This document shows positions 51,477 to 61,817 of a stretch of 64,000 nucleotides of DNA, piece after piece. Source of the stretch: Stutzerimonas kunmingensis. GTDB taxonomy: Bacteria; Pseudomonadota; Gammaproteobacteria; Pseudomonadales; Pseudomonadaceae. The stretch covers positions 930,001 through 994,000 of the forward strand of contig NZ_CP090366.1 of assembly GCF_021432085.1 (NCBI RefSeq). Reading direction: 5' to 3'. A program made the translations under genes and the position numbers. Positions within the stretch are counted from its first letter, which is position 1, and each line of letters starts with the position of its first letter. The notes under the pieces are model-generated. The model saw only the letters and a program-made list of their open reading frames with translations, was not told where the DNA came from and ran no database searches.

Positions 51477-54329
51477 CTAGAGCGGCTGCGTGGTTGTTTT
51501 GCTACGCGTTACGCGGTCCACCAAGTAGACCAGCCCGTGGTAGTCGATCTCGCCATGACGCGACAGGCCGATCTCGCAGGTGCGGCTGGTGGAAATGCCT
51601 TCCTCGCAGATCTGCACGGCGTCTTTCAGGCTGCGTAGAGCGTGGCCGTTCAGTTCTGGCGTGGTGAAGCCCTTGTCACCGGCGAAGCCGCAGCAATGGA
51701 TGCCTTCGGGCACCACGACTTCCCTGGCGCAGCGACGAGCGATATCAATCAGCGCCTGTGCTTCCCCAAGGTGCTGGGTGCTGCAGGTGACGTGCACGGC
51801 GATCGCCTTTTCCTGCGGGACGAAGTCCAGCTTGTCGAGCAGGTGCGTGCGGATGAAGCGCACCGGATCGTACACGTCGAGGCGCTGATCGGTCAGGCCC
51901 TGGACCAGGCGGAGCGTGCAGGGGCTGGTATCGCAGTAGATTGGGTCGAGCCCGCCGCGGCTGGCCTTGAGCAGCGCGTCGAGCATTTCCTGACGCTTAC
52001 GCTCGCCCTGTTCAGCGTAACCCTTGGAAGCAAACGGCTGGCCGCAGCACAGATCGTTCAGCTGCTCGGGGAAGATCACCTGGTAGCCGGCCTTTTCCAG
52101 GAGGCTGCGGGTCTTGTCGAGCAGCGGCTCCTGCTCCTGATCGCGTGCGGCCGGCGCCATGGCACGAGAAACGCAGGCCGCCAGATAGACCACACGTGGG
52201 CGCTCATCCTGAGCGGCGGGCTGGGGCAGGTGCAGGCGCTGCAGGGGCTGCGGCATGGCCGGTGTCCACTGCGGAACGCGGCCCTTGCTGACGTTGCTCA
52301 TGGTTGCGGACAGCTTGGCCAGGCGCTTGGTGCCGAGGATGATGTGCGCGCCGTTGGCGGCATGCAGCATGAAGCGGGTGCCCTGTACGGCGGTGCTGAA
52401 ATGGTCGGCCAGCCAGTTGGCGGTTCCGGTTTTGCTCGCTTCACGCCCGCGCAGCTTGCGCACCAGATCGCCAGTGTTGATGCCGACCGGGCAGCGCTGG
52501 GCGCAGAGGCCGGTGGCGGCGCAGGTTTCCACGCCGTGGTAGTGGTAGAGGCGTTCGATTTCCGTGGTATCGACACCGGCACGCTTGCGTGCCTGGATAT
52601 CGCGCCAGATGACGATGCGCTGGCGTGGGGTGAGGGTCAGCCCGTTGGATGGGCAGACCGGCTCGCAGAAACCGCACTCGATGCACTTGTCGACGATCTC
52701 GTCGGCGGCCGGCATCGGCTTGAGGTTCTTCAGGTGGATGTCCGGGTCTTCGGAGAGCACTACGTCCGGGTTGAGGATGCCGGTGGGGTCGAGCAGGCGC
52801 TTGATCTTCCACATCAGCGCGTAGGCTTCGCTGCCCCATTCCAGCTCGACGAAGGGCGCCATGTTGCGCCCGGTGCCGTGTTCGGCCTTGAGCGCACCGC
52901 CGAATTCGACGGCGACCAGCTGCGCCACTTCGCCCATGAAGGCTTCGTAACGGGCGACCTGCGCCGGATCATCGAAGCCCTGGGTGAAGACGAAGTGCAG
53001 GTTGCCCTCCAGCGCGTGGCCGAAGAGGATCGCCTCGTCGTAGCGGTGCTTGTCGAGCAATTCAATCAGCCGGTTGACGCCCTCGGCCAGGCGCTCGACG
53101 GGGAAGGTGACGTCCTCGATGATCACCGTGGTGCCGGTCTGGCGCACGGCGCCAACTGCCGGGAAGGTGTCCTTGCGGATCTTCCAAAGCTGGTTGTAGA
53201 CCACCGGGTCTTCGCTGAAGTCGACCTGCTTTTCCACCGGGAAATGCGCGATGGAGGTCATGATCAGGTTGATCTGCTCGTGCAGCAGCGACTGGCTGGC
53301 GGCGCGCGATTCGATCAAGAGTGCGCAGGCGGTCGGCGACAGTTCCTTCACCCACTCGGGCATGCCGGCCTTGTGTTCGACCGAGCGCAGACTGCGGCGG
53401 TCGAGCAGCTCCACGGCCGACACCGGCTGCTGCTTGAGCACCGGTACGGCCAGGCAGCAGGTTTCCACGTCAGGGAACACCACCAGCGCGCTGGCTTTGT
53501 GCGGATGATCCGGCACGGTGTCGTAGGTCACCGCGCTGATGAAGCCCAGCGTGCCTTCGGAACCGACCATCAGGTGGCTGAGGATATCCAGCGGCTCGTC
53601 GTAGTCGACCAGCGCATTGAGCGAGAAACCGGTGGTGTTCTTCAGTCGGTACTTGTGGCGGATCTTCGCGGCCAGTTCGGTGTTGGCGCGGGTTTCGCGG
53701 CCCAGCTCGGCCAGCTGTTCGAGCAGCGCCGCATGGCTCTGGCGGAAGGCGGCAACGCTGGAGGCATCCTCGCTGTCGACCACGGTGCCATCGGCCAGCA
53801 CGACGCGCAGGCCGGCGAGGGTTTTGTAGGTGTTCTGCGCCGTGCCGCAGCACATGCCGCTGGAGTTGTTGGCGACGATTCCGCCGATCTTGGCGGCGTT
53901 GATCGAGGCCGGATCAGGGCCGATCTTGCGCTGAAATGGCGCGAGCACGGCGTTGGCGTTGGCACCGATTACGCCCGGCTGCAGGCGGATCTGCTCGCCG
54001 CCGTTGCGAATCTCGCGGCCGTTCCAGTTGTCGCCGAGGACGATCAGCACCGAGTCGCTGATCGCCTGGCCGGACAGGCTGGTGCCGGCGGCGCGGAAGG
54101 TCACCGGGACGTTTTCCGCATGGGCCAGCTTGAGCAGCGCGATCACCTCGGCTTCGGATTCGACGCGCACCACCAGTTTGGGAATCAGCCGGTAGAAGCT
54201 TGCGTCGGTACCGAAGGCGAGGGTGGAGAGCGGGTCGTCGAAGCGCCGCTCGACCGGGATCAGACGTTCGACTTCGCCGAGGAACACTGCCGGCAAAGGC
54301 GCGCGTTCGATTTGGGCCGGCGCGTTCAT
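51477..54329 (-). CDS. dld: Fe-S D-lactate dehydrogenase (FAD-linked)
   Basis: A 950-residue fusion. The N-terminal FAD_binding_4 domain has FRAAGTSLSGQAISD near residue 80 and a C-terminal FAD-oxidase part; then two [4Fe-4S] motifs, CIECGFCEPVCP and CAATGLCAQRCPVG, and CCG-type cysteine regions (CCGQPFASKGY, CCGFAGDKGF). This is the respiratory, NAD-independent D-lactate dehydrogenase of Pseudomonas. The ATG at 54329 overlaps the lldG stop (ATGA), so it is the last gene of lldEFG-dld. Confidence 0.9.
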   Translation of the reverse strand: MNAPAQIERAPLPAVFLGEVERLIPVERRFDDPLSTLAFGTDASFYRLIPKLVVRVESEAEVIALLKLAHAENVPVTFRAAGTSLSGQAISDSVLIVLGDNWNGREIRNGGEQIRLQPGVIGANANAVLAPFQRKIGPDPASINAAKIGGIVANNSSGMCCGTAQNTYKTLAGLRVVLADGTVVDSEDASSVAAFRQSHAALLEQLAELGRETRANTELAAKIRHKYRLKNTTGFSLNALVDYDEPLDILSHLMVGSEGTLGFISAVTYDTVPDHPHKASALVVFPDVETCCLAVPVLKQQPVSAVELLDRRSLRSVEHKAGMPEWVKELSPTACALLIESRAASQSLLHEQINLIMTSIAHFPVEKQVDFSEDPVVYNQLWKIRKDTFPAVGAVRQTGTTVIIEDVTFPVERLAEGVNRLIELLDKHRYDEAILFGHALEGNLHFVFTQGFDDPAQVARYEAFMGEVAQLVAVEFGGALKAEHGTGRNMAPFVELEWGSEAYALMWKIKRLLDPTGILNPDVVLSEDPDIHLKNLKPMPAADEIVDKCIECGFCEPVCPSNGLTLTPRQRIVIWRDIQARKRAGVDTTEIERLYHYHGVETCAATGLCAQRCPVGINTGDLVRKLRGREASKTGTANWLADHFSTAVQGTRFMLHAANGAHIILGTKRLAKLSATMSNVSKGRVPQWTPAMPQPLQRLHLPQPAAQDERPRVVYLAACVSRAMAPAARDQEQEPLLDKTRSLLEKAGYQVIFPEQLNDLCCGQPFASKGYAEQGERKRQEMLDALLKASRGGLDPIYCDTSPCTLRLVQGLTDQRLDVYDPVRFIRTHLLDKLDFVPQEKAIAVHVTCSTQHLGEAQALIDIARRCAREVVVPEGIHCCGFAGDKGFTTPELNGHALRSLKDAVQICEEGISTSRTCEIGLSRHGEIDYHGLVYLVDRVTRSKTTTQPL

Positions 54330-54997
54330 GCGTCCTCCAGGATCAGCAGGATCAGATCCTTCGGGCCGTGGGCGCCATAAGCCAGCACCTGTTCGATGTC
54401 GGCGGTTTTCGACGGGCCGGAAACCAGCAGCGCATTGGTCGGCATGCCAGCGGCCCACTGGAACTTCTGCTGGATCTCGTAGAAGTTGTCGTGGATTTCG
54501 CTGGCCTTGAGGATGGCGAAGTGCACCGGTGGCACCAGGCTCATAAGGCGCGGCTCCTCGCGGGTCGGCCACATGATCAGACTGCCGGTGGAGGCGATGG
54601 CGCCGAGTGTGCCGGTGAGGCTCGCCGGAGTATCGTTGAACAGCTCGTCCTTCCAGTCCTCGACCGGGCGGTCGTAGGCCTTCAGCGTCGGCAGGCCTTC
54701 ACGGCCGGCGCAATGCTCGGTGAAGCGCTGGCCGTACGGCGTGGTCGGGGCGATCAGCAGGCTCGGCAGCTGGCGGTCGTGCAGCAGCTGTTCGAGCAGG
54801 GCGGGCCAACCGGCGTCGGTGGTCAGGTGAATCTCGGTATGCACCGCTTCCATCAGCTGGCGCAAGCGGGCAATGCGCTGCTCGGGCGCGTAGCTCCAGG
54901 GCTGGGTGACCAGCGATACGTCGTAGTCATCGACGATAGGCGTGGTGCCTTCCAGGCTCTTTTTCAGCTTGGCGAGGATATTGGCCTTGGCGCTCAT
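54326..54997 (-). CDS. lldG: L-lactate oxidase subunit LldG (LUD domain)
   Basis: A 223-residue LUD-domain protein: MSAKANILAKLKKSLEG onward, GALGAIASTGSLIMWPTRE and VLAYGAHGPKDLILLI. Equivalent to LutC. The ATG at 54997 overlaps the lldF stop. Works with LldE and LldF to oxidise L-lactate to pyruvate. Confidence 0.9.
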   Translation of the reverse strand: MSAKANILAKLKKSLEGTTPIVDDYDVSLVTQPWSYAPEQRIARLRQLMEAVHTEIHLTTDAGWPALLEQLLHDRQLPSLLIAPTTPYGQRFTEHCAGREGLPTLKAYDRPVEDWKDELFNDTPASLTGTLGAIASTGSLIMWPTREEPRLMSLVPPVHFAILKASEIHDNFYEIQQKFQWAAGMPTNALLVSGPSKTADIEQVLAYGAHGPKDLILLILEDA

Positions 54998-56454
54998 CGC
55001 TTGCCCTCCAGGTGCTCGCGGGCCAGCTCGTGCAGCGAGCGGGCGGCAGGTTTCGGTGCGCTGTGGTTCTGCGTCCAGGGGCCGATGTTCGATGGCGTCA
55101 GGCCGCGCAGACGGGTGGCGAAGAAGCCGAACACGCGGTACAGCGTCGGGCTGGTGTTGAGCAGGCGCCAGCCGGCCCACATCAGCCGTTCCTGCTTCGA
55201 GTATTTGCTGCCCTGGCCGCGCATGACCTTGTGCGGATCGTCCGGCGCCTTGACGTTCTCCTCACGCAGGCGCCGCAGGATGGACGGAATCGGGATCTTC
55301 ACCGGGCAGACCTCGCCGCAGGCGCCGCACAGCGACGAGGCGCTGGGGTGATCCGGCACCTTGTCCAGGCCGACCATGTGCGGCGTGATGATCTTGCCGA
55401 TCGGTCCGGGATAGACCTCGCCGTAGGTATGGCCGCCGACGCGGGTGTACACCGGGCAATGGTTCATGCAGGCGCCGCAGCGGATGCAGTTCAGCGTCTG
55501 GCGCAGCTCGCTGTCGGCGAAGGCCTGGCTGCGGCCATTGTCCAGCAGGATCAGGTGCACTTCCTGCGGGCCGTCGAGCTCATCGGCCTTGCGCGGGCTG
55601 GAGATCATGTTGACGTAGGTGGTGATCGGCTGGCCCAACGCCGAGCGAGTCAGCAGCGAGAGCAGCGGGACCACGTCGCGCAGGTTTTCCACGACCTTCT
55701 CGATCCCGGTGACGGCGATATGTACCGGCGGCACACCGGTGGACATGCGCCCGTTGCCCTCGTTTTCCACGAGCAGCAGGGTGCCGGTCTCAGCCACCGC
55801 GAAGTTCACCCCGGAGACGCCGATATCGGCCTCGAAGAACTTCTGGCGCAGCGTGCGGCGGCCGATCTGAATAAGTTGGTCGACGTCCTTGGTGTACTCC
55901 ACGCCGAGTTTCTCGTGGAATAGGGACGCGACCTGGGCGGCGTTCTTGTGGATTGCCGGCATGATGATATGGGAAGGCTTTTCGTGGTCGAGCTGGACGA
56001 TGTACTCGCCCATGTCCGATTCCAGGCATTCGATGCCATGGCCTTCGAGGAAATGGTTCATCTCCATCTCTTCGCTGACCATCGATTTGCCCTTGATCAC
56101 CTGCTTCGCCTCGTGGGCGCGGGCGATCTCGAGGACGATGTTGTTCGCCTCTTCAACCGTCTCCGCCCAGTGCACTTTCACACCATTGCGGGTCAGGTTG
56201 GTTTCCAGCCGCTCGAGCAGTTCGGGCAGCTTGGACAGTGCGCGGGCGCGGATGCGGTTGCCCATCTCGCGCAGCCGCTCGCGTTCGTCGGCATCGCTGA
56301 AGGCCACGGCACGCTTGGTCATCAGCGAGTCCATGGCGGTACGGAAGTTGCGCCGTAGCTGGTCGTCCTTCAGGGATTTGCGCGCGCGGGCGCGGAAATC
56401 CGGGTCACCGGCGTTCTCGATCTGTATCGCGGGGATACGCTGTTCGGCGTTCAT
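54994..56454 (-). CDS. lldF: L-lactate oxidase iron-sulfur subunit LldF
   Basis: A 486-residue LutB-type protein: N-terminal LUD region with KGKSMVSEEMEMNHFLE, then two 4Fe-4S motifs, CIRCGACMNHCPVY and CGACGEVCPVKIPIP, and a DUF3390-like tail. It carries electrons from lactate oxidation. Overlaps lldE and lldG by 4 nt each. Confidence 0.92.
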   Translation of the reverse strand: MNAEQRIPAIQIENAGDPDFRARARKSLKDDQLRRNFRTAMDSLMTKRAVAFSDADERERLREMGNRIRARALSKLPELLERLETNLTRNGVKVHWAETVEEANNIVLEIARAHEAKQVIKGKSMVSEEMEMNHFLEGHGIECLESDMGEYIVQLDHEKPSHIIMPAIHKNAAQVASLFHEKLGVEYTKDVDQLIQIGRRTLRQKFFEADIGVSGVNFAVAETGTLLLVENEGNGRMSTGVPPVHIAVTGIEKVVENLRDVVPLLSLLTRSALGQPITTYVNMISSPRKADELDGPQEVHLILLDNGRSQAFADSELRQTLNCIRCGACMNHCPVYTRVGGHTYGEVYPGPIGKIITPHMVGLDKVPDHPSASSLCGACGEVCPVKIPIPSILRRLREENVKAPDDPHKVMRGQGSKYSKQERLMWAGWRLLNTSPTLYRVFGFFATRLRGLTPSNIGPWTQNHSAPKPAARSLHELAREHLEGKR

Positions 56455-57272
56455 CGGGCACCTCCGGTGCGTTGCCAGAGGAAGGTCGCCAGATGCTGAC
56501 CGCGCAGGGCTTCACGCTGCTTCTCCAGCGAACCGTTGATGTTCATCAGACAGCCGCAGTCGGCGCTGATCACCTGATGCGCGCCGGATTCCTTCAGTGC
56601 GCGGGTCTTGTCCAGCACCATGGCGCCGGAGATGTCGGGCATGCGCACGCTGAAGGTGCCGCCGAAGCCGCAGCATTCGCTTTCGTGGTCATGCTCGACG
56701 CGTTCGACCTGGCCCAGCTGTGCGAGCAGGGCGCGGCCGTGCAGGTGGGTGTTCATCTCGCGGCGGGCCGAGCAGGAGGTATGCAGGGCAACCTTGGTCG
56801 GCGTGCCGGCGTCCTTGAATTCGACCTTGCAGACGTTGAGCAGGAACTCGGCCAGCTCGAAGGTGCGCTCGGCCAGCGCTTGTGCCTTCTTCAGCGTGGC
56901 CGGCTCGTCCTTGAACAGGTCCAGATAATGGTGGCGCAGCATCCCGGCGCAGGAACCGGACGGGACGACCACGGGCCAGTCGTTGGCGAACAGATCCAGT
57001 TGCGCCCGTGCGACGTTGCGTGCCTCGTCGGTGTAGCCGCTGGTGTAGGCCGGCTGGCCGCAGCAGGTCTGACCCTGCGGGAAGTGCACGGTCAATCCTT
57101 CGCGCTCGAGCAGGCGGATGGCATCCAGGCCAGCCTCGGGATAGAACAGGTCGACCACGCAGGTACCGAACAGATAAACCTGGCTCGGCTTGGCGGGGTA
57201 TTCGCGCGGCTTTGGCAGCGGCGGCGCGACGCGGGTAGCGTTCGGCGCAGCATCGTAGAAGAGTTCGCTCAT
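56451..57272 (-). CDS. lldE: L-lactate oxidase subunit LldE (CCG domains)
   Basis: A 273-residue LutA-type protein with two CCG cysteine-rich domains: GTCVVDLFYPEAG, CCGQPAYTSGY, and LHTSCSARREM, CCGFGGTFSV. First gene of lldEFG-dld; 248 nt of leader separate it from lldP. Confidence 0.92.
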   Translation of the reverse strand: MSELFYDAAPNATRVAPPLPKPREYPAKPSQVYLFGTCVVDLFYPEAGLDAIRLLEREGLTVHFPQGQTCCGQPAYTSGYTDEARNVARAQLDLFANDWPVVVPSGSCAGMLRHHYLDLFKDEPATLKKAQALAERTFELAEFLLNVCKVEFKDAGTPTKVALHTSCSARREMNTHLHGRALLAQLGQVERVEHDHESECCGFGGTFSVRMPDISGAMVLDKTRALKESGAHQVISADCGCLMNINGSLEKQREALRGQHLATFLWQRTGGAR

Positions 57273-57484
57273 CGGCTTGGTCTCCGGGTTAGCCCGGTTA
57301 TCCGCAAACAGGCTTTTGAAAAACTATCTGCGTTTGGCAATGCGTCGTTAAAGCAGCCTCAGAATGCTCATTTAGGAACCTGAACTCGTATGCGAGCCCA
57401 GTCCTTTCTTCGGCTGCTTTGCCTCGTCTTGCCTGTCTCGCCTACGTTTTTCAATGGCCCTGTCAGGTGCGGTTTCTGGAATGC

Positions 57485-57512
57485 AACCGTGCCCCCAGAT
57501 GGGGGCACGGTT
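57485..57512 (-). terminator. Hairpin after lldP
   Basis: AACCGTGCCCCC and GGGGGCACGGTT form a perfect 12-bp stem, 8 nt past the lldP stop. It may partly end transcription and lower lldE expression relative to lldP. The rest of 57273-57520 shows no gene. Confidence 0.7.
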
Positions 57513-57520
57513 CCTGTTTC

Positions 57521-59215
57521 TTACACGCCGACCAGTGGGTCGGTCACGCCTAGCACGTAGATGGCGATCAGGCCGATCACCCCCGTGAACAGCACGTAGT
57601 ACAGCGTAGGCCATATGGTCTTGCGCAGCGTGGAGCCTTCGCGACCGAGCAGGCCGACGGTAGCGGATGCCGCCACCACGTTGTGGATCGCAACCATGTT
57701 GCCCGCCGCAGCGCCAACAGCCTGGGTGGCAACTACCATCGCGCCGGAAATTCCGAGCGACTGTGCAACGCCAAACTGGAACTGGCTGAACATCATGTTG
57801 CTGACGGTGTTGGAGCCAGCGAGGAATGCACCCAGAGCGCCCACCGACGGCGCCAGCAGCGGGTAGATGCTGCCAACGCTATCGGCGACGTAGCGCGCCA
57901 TGACGATCGGCATGCTGGCCAGTTCGGCACCGTTGACGCCCGAGTTGATCAGGATGCGCACCATCGGCACGGTGAACAGCAGTACGAAGCCAGCGCTGAG
58001 CAGCACGCTGCTGGACTCCTTGACGGCGGCCTTGAGTTCCGAGGCGCGCATGCCGTGCAGGAAGAAGGTGATTAGCACCACTGCGACCAGAATCCCGCCT
58101 GGCAGATACAGCGGCTCGATCCCGGCGCTGACGCCAGCTTCGCCAAGGATGTTGGCAAAGGCGATGGATACCGATTTAAGCGCGGCAGACACCTGCGGGA
58201 ACACACGGCTGATTACCAGCAGTGCACCCACCAGCACATAGGGCAGCCAGGCGCGGAAGGCGCTCATCGGGCGGGCGGCCATCTCGTCCAGCTTCATTTC
58301 GATGGTGCCCAGCCATTCAGCTGGCCATTCCTTGGCGTCGGCGAAGTCCCAGGTGGTCTTCGGCGTCAGGAACTTGAAGCGAGCGGCAGTGGTAACGATC
58401 GCCAGGCCCACCAGGCCGCCGAGCAGCGACGGGAATTCCGGGCCGAGGAAGATGCCGGTGGCAGCGTAGGGCAGGGTGAACGCCAGGCCGGCGAAGATCG
58501 CGAACGGCAATACTTCGAAGCCGGCTTTCCAGCTTTTCTCCTTGCCGAAGAAGCGCGTCAGCATCAGCACCATGACCAGCGGCATTACTGTGCCGACGAT
58601 GGCGTGGGTGATCGCCACACTGCTGGTGATCTGCTGCAGGTAGGCGTTCCAGCTGGACCCCTGCGCAACCAGTTGCGCGCCGATGGTGGCGGTATCCAGG
58701 CCGCTGTTGATGCCCACGACGATCGGCGTACCGACCGCGCCAAAAGACACCGGCGTGCTTTGCACCAGCATGCCGAGCAGGACTGCAGCCATTGCCGGGA
58801 AGCCGACCGCAACCAGCAGCGGTGCGGCGATGGCGGCCGGAGTGCCAAAGCCGGAAGCGCCTTCGATGAAGCAACCGAACAGCCAGGCGATGATGATGGC
58901 CTGGATGCGGCGGTCAGGGCTGATGGTGGTGAAACCGGCACGAATGGCGGTGATGCCGCCGGAATGCTTGAGGGTGTTCAGCAGCAGGATTGCGCCGAAG
59001 ATGATCCACAGCAGGCCCAGGGTGATCACCAGGCCTTGCAGCGTCGAGGCGATGATGCGGTTGACGCTCATGTCCCAGACGAACAGCCCGATGGCTGCGG
59101 TGAACAGGAAGACCAGCGGCATGGCGCGGCTGGCGGGCCAGCGCAGACCGATCAGCATGATTGCTGCGAGCAGAATGGGTGTGAAGGCGAAAAGTGCGAG
59201 CAGTCCGTTGGACAT
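57521..59215 (-). CDS. lldP: L-lactate permease
   Basis: A 564-residue LctP-family symporter with about 13 membrane segments. Family segments: [54 protein letters not shown]. Imports lactate with protons. First leftward gene from the lldR/lldP divergent promoter. Confidence 0.95.
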   Translation of the reverse strand: MSNGLLALFAFTPILLAAIMLIGLRWPASRAMPLVFLFTAAIGLFVWDMSVNRIIASTLQGLVITLGLLWIIFGAILLLNTLKHSGGITAIRAGFTTISPDRRIQAIIIAWLFGCFIEGASGFGTPAAIAAPLLVAVGFPAMAAVLLGMLVQSTPVSFGAVGTPIVVGINSGLDTATIGAQLVAQGSSWNAYLQQITSSVAITHAIVGTVMPLVMVLMLTRFFGKEKSWKAGFEVLPFAIFAGLAFTLPYAATGIFLGPEFPSLLGGLVGLAIVTTAARFKFLTPKTTWDFADAKEWPAEWLGTIEMKLDEMAARPMSAFRAWLPYVLVGALLVISRVFPQVSAALKSVSIAFANILGEAGVSAGIEPLYLPGGILVAVVLITFFLHGMRASELKAAVKESSSVLLSAGFVLLFTVPMVRILINSGVNGAELASMPIVMARYVADSVGSIYPLLAPSVGALGAFLAGSNTVSNMMFSQFQFGVAQSLGISGAMVVATQAVGAAAGNMVAIHNVVAASATVGLLGREGSTLRKTIWPTLYYVLFTGVIGLIAIYVLGVTDPLVGV

Positions 59216-59312
59216 GTCAGGCTTCCCCTGCGGTTCGGTTCAGATGGGGCCCTGAGCGGACCGTGGAGTAGTTTTTGTGCGCAGATCTCATGCTGAGTCC
59301 TCTTATTTTTAG

Positions 59313-59340
59313 ACCACTCTGTAAAGTGGTAATACCAATT
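59313..59340. promoter_or_regulatory. LldR operator
   Basis: ACCACT-N6-AGTGGT and an overlapping TGGTAATACCA lie between lldP and lldR. FadR-type regulators bind TGGT-N3-ACCA; LldR repression released by lactate is established for Pseudomonas relatives. Confidence 0.65.
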
Positions 59341-59482
59341 AACAGAAGTGAATGGCCAGCGTAAGAGCTGCGTATAGGGTCGTCAATTAGCTAGCTATAG
59401 ACTTTGGTCGCAACAGCCGGCCTTGTGCAGATACGCGGTCATGGCTAGCATTTTCGGATTGGTATGACCATTCGGGGTGGCT

Positions 59483-60268
59483 ATGGACGTGGGGATGGTG
59501 CGGCAGCGGCGGCTAGCGGACGATATCGTCGCGCAGCTGGAAACCATGATTCTCGAGGGCACGCTCAAGGCGGGTGAGCGTCTGCCTGCGGAGCGCGCCC
59601 TGGCTGAAAGCTTTGGTGTTTCGCGGCCTTCGCTGCGCGAAGCGATTCAGAAGCTCGCGGCCAAGGGGCTGCTGGTCAGCCGGCATGGCGGAGGTACGTT
59701 CGTCGCCGAGTCGCTAGGCTCGACGTTTAGTGATCCGTTGCTGCATCTGCTGGAAAACAACAGCGATGCGCAGCGCGACTTATTGGAGTTTCGCCACACG
59801 CTCGAGGGCAGCTGCGCCTACTACGCAGCGCTGCGTGCGACCGAGGTGGATCGGAAGCGGCTCACCGAAGCCTTTGCCGCATTGCAGGACTGCTACGCCC
59901 GGGAAGGCAAGGTCTCCCGGGCGGAAGAGGGCGCAGCCGATGCCCAGTTCCATCTCGCCATTGCCGAAGCCAGCCACAACGCGGTGCTGCTGCATACCAT
60001 TCGTGGCCTGTTCGACCTGCTCAAGCGCAACGTGGTGACCAATATCGGCGGCATGTACGCCCTGCGTGACGAAACGCGGGACATGCTGATGAGCCAGCAT
60101 CGCGAGTTGTACGAGGCGATCATGGCCAGGCGAGCGACCGAGGCGCGGGAGGTCATTCATCGGCATATCAATTACGTGCAGGAAGTGCTGGCTGAAGGTC
60201 AGCAGGAGGCTCAGCGTCTGGCGCGCGCGCAGCGCAGGCAGGGAGAGCGGATGCAGAAGGAAGGGTGA
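59483..60268 (+). CDS. lldR: Lactate-responsive regulator LldR (GntR/FadR family)
   Basis: A 261-residue regulator: GntR helix-turn-helix LADDIVAQLETMILEGTLKAGERLPAERALAESFGVSRPSLREA and FCD-type C-terminal domain with DAQFHLAIAEASHN and SQHRELYEAIMAR holding the metal/ligand residues. ATG at 59483 follows GGGGTGG; GTG at 59477 is an alternative. Divergent from lldP. Confidence 0.92.
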   Translation: MDVGMVRQRRLADDIVAQLETMILEGTLKAGERLPAERALAESFGVSRPSLREAIQKLAAKGLLVSRHGGGTFVAESLGSTFSDPLLHLLENNSDAQRDLLEFRHTLEGSCAYYAALRATEVDRKRLTEAFAALQDCYAREGKVSRAEEGAADAQFHLAIAEASHNAVLLHTIRGLFDLLKRNVVTNIGGMYALRDETRDMLMSQHRELYEAIMARRATEAREVIHRHINYVQEVLAEGQQEAQRLARAQRRQGERMQKEG

Positions 60269-60273
60269 GAGCG

Positions 60274-60297
60274 GAGCCGGCACTTGCCTGCCGGCTC
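60274..60297 (+). terminator. Terminator between lldR and smpB
   Basis: GAGCCGGCA and TGCCGGCTC form a 9-bp stem with a 6-nt loop 5 nt after the lldR stop. No T run. Confidence 0.6.
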
Positions 60298-60341
60298 GGG
60301 TACTGCCGCGTGGGCTTATCGGGCCATGCGACGGGCGCGGC

Positions 60342-60824
60342 TCAGTCGTCCTTGCCCTTGGTGCGCATCGCGCGCTGGATCTCCCGATCGGAATCGCGTT
60401 CCTTCTCGGTGTGGCGCTTGTCGTACTCCTTCTTGCCTTTGCCGAGGGCAATCTCGCACTTGATCATGTGCTTCTTCCAGTACAGCGACAGCGCTACGCA
60501 GGCGTAGCCTTTCTGCTGTACGGCGCCGAACAGCTTGCCCAGCTCGCGCTTGTTCAGCAGCAGCTTGCGGGTGCGGGTCGGGTCGGCAATGACGTGTGTG
60601 CTGGCGCTGGTCAGCGGCGTGATGTGCGCACCCATCAGCCAGGCTTCGCCATCCTTGAGCAGGACGTAGCTGTCGACCAGCTGAGCCTTGCCGGCGCGCA
60701 TGCTCTTCACTTCCCAGCCGGCCAGGACGAGGCCCGCCTCGAATTTCTGTTCGATGAAGTAGTCGTGTAGCGCTTTCTTGTTCAGCGCGATGGTCCCGGG
60801 GGACTGTTTCTTCTGTTTGGCCAT
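60342..60824 (-). CDS. smpB: SsrA-binding protein SmpB
   Basis: A 160-residue protein: [22 protein letters not shown], the core [15 protein letters not shown], and [24 protein letters not shown], the flexible basic tail that enters the ribosome. Partner of tmRNA. The ATG at 60824 is the conserved start. Confidence 0.96.
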   Translation of the reverse strand: MAKQKKQSPGTIALNKKALHDYFIEQKFEAGLVLAGWEVKSMRAGKAQLVDSYVLLKDGEAWLMGAHITPLTSASTHVIADPTRTRKLLLNKRELGKLFGAVQQKGYACVALSLYWKKHMIKCEIALGKGKKEYDKRHTEKERDSDREIQRAMRTKGKDD

Positions 60825-61034
60825 AGGGGCCGCATTATAGGGAGTCCCGCTGCGGCTGGCGACAGCCTGCAAGAGCGCTGGCGGCAGAAACTTGAGGGGC
60901 AGCCGTTAATCCCCGACAATGTGCCCCGCTTTGCGCTGAGCCGCTTCCCGGGTGTCGCCCGGAAGCCGCGGTTGCGGGCTGGCTGCGCCAACTTTTGGAT
61001 GGCGCGCAATGAAACGACGACGTAGAAGGTCCGC

Positions 61035-61469
61035 ATGACGACGCACATTCAACGTTCCGCGCTGCTGCCGTACCCGGCCCAGGCGCTGTTCGACATGGTC
61101 AACGACGTAGCCAGCTACCCGCAGTTCCTGCCCTGGTGTTCAGCGACTGAGGTGCTTTCCAGCAGCGAGACCGAAATGCACGCCAGCATGACGGTGGCGA
61201 AGGCCGGGTTGAGTCAGCGCTTCATGACGCGTAACGCGCTGGAGTTCGGCAAGCGGATCGAGATGACGCTTGAGGAAGGCCCATTCAGCCATCTTCATGG
61301 CATCTGGGAATTCAAGGCCCTGGGGGAAAAGGCCTGCAAGATCAGTCTGGATCTGACCTTTGATTACGCCGGGCCGTTGGTCAAGGCGACCCTTGGGCCG
61401 TTGTTCAATCAGGCCGCCAATACCTTGGTCGATGCCTTCTGCGAGCGGGCGAAGCAGCTATATGGATAA
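61035..61469 (+). CDS. ratA: RatA-family START/COQ10-like protein
   Basis: A 144-residue polyketide-cyclase-fold protein, with ALFDMVNDVASYPQFLPWC and TFDYAGPLVKATLGPLFNQAANTLVDAF. RatA/PasT of E. coli was described as a ribosome-association toxin; relatives bind ubiquinone. Divergent from smpB; overlaps rnfH by 8 nt, an order conserved in gammaproteobacteria. Confidence 0.92.
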   Translation: MTTHIQRSALLPYPAQALFDMVNDVASYPQFLPWCSATEVLSSSETEMHASMTVAKAGLSQRFMTRNALEFGKRIEMTLEEGPFSHLHGIWEFKALGEKACKISLDLTFDYAGPLVKATLGPLFNQAANTLVDAFCERAKQLYG

Positions 61470-61776
61470 GCAATCGATTGCGGTCGAAGTGGTCTATGCC
61501 CTGGCCGACAAGCAGAAGCTGCTGCAGATGACCGTGCCCGCGGGCACCACCGTGCGCGAGGCGGCCTTGCGTTCGGGAATGGATGCGCACTTCCCGGGGC
61601 TCGATCTGGCCGCAGCTCCGTTGGGTATCTTCGGCAAGGCCGTGCCCAAGCCCGATGAGCGCGTGCTCGAGGAGGGTGAGCGCGTGGAGATCTACCGGCC
61701 GCTGATTGCCGACCCGAAAGAGGTGCGCAAACAGCGCGCCGCACGGGCAGCAAAGAACAAGGCCGAAGACGCTTGA
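61462..61776 (+). CDS. rnfH: RnfH-family ubiquitin-like protein
   Basis: A 104-residue beta-grasp protein: MDKQSIAVEVVYALADKQKL, GMDAHFPGLDLAAAPLGIFGKAVPKP and EGERVEIYRPLIADPKEVRKQRAARA. Function unknown. The ATG inside the ratA end gives translational coupling. Confidence 0.92.
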   Translation: MDKQSIAVEVVYALADKQKLLQMTVPAGTTVREAALRSGMDAHFPGLDLAAAPLGIFGKAVPKPDERVLEEGERVEIYRPLIADPKEVRKQRAARAAKNKAEDA

Positions 61777-61790
61777 ATATGCTGAAACAA

Positions 61791-61815
61791 AAACGCCCGG
61801 GCTAGCCGGGCGTTT
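61791..61815. terminator. Bidirectional terminator between rnfH and bamE
   Basis: AAACGCCCGG and CCGGGCGTTT pair with a short loop, with T-rich flanks. It serves both convergent genes. Confidence 0.8.
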
Positions 61816-61817
61816 CT

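Noticed and set aside
51642-54380. Long open frame of 912 codons on the plus strand
   Set aside because: It is antisense to the D-lactate dehydrogenase gene, whose minus-strand product has clear FAD and Fe-S motifs; GC-rich codons keep the opposite strand open.
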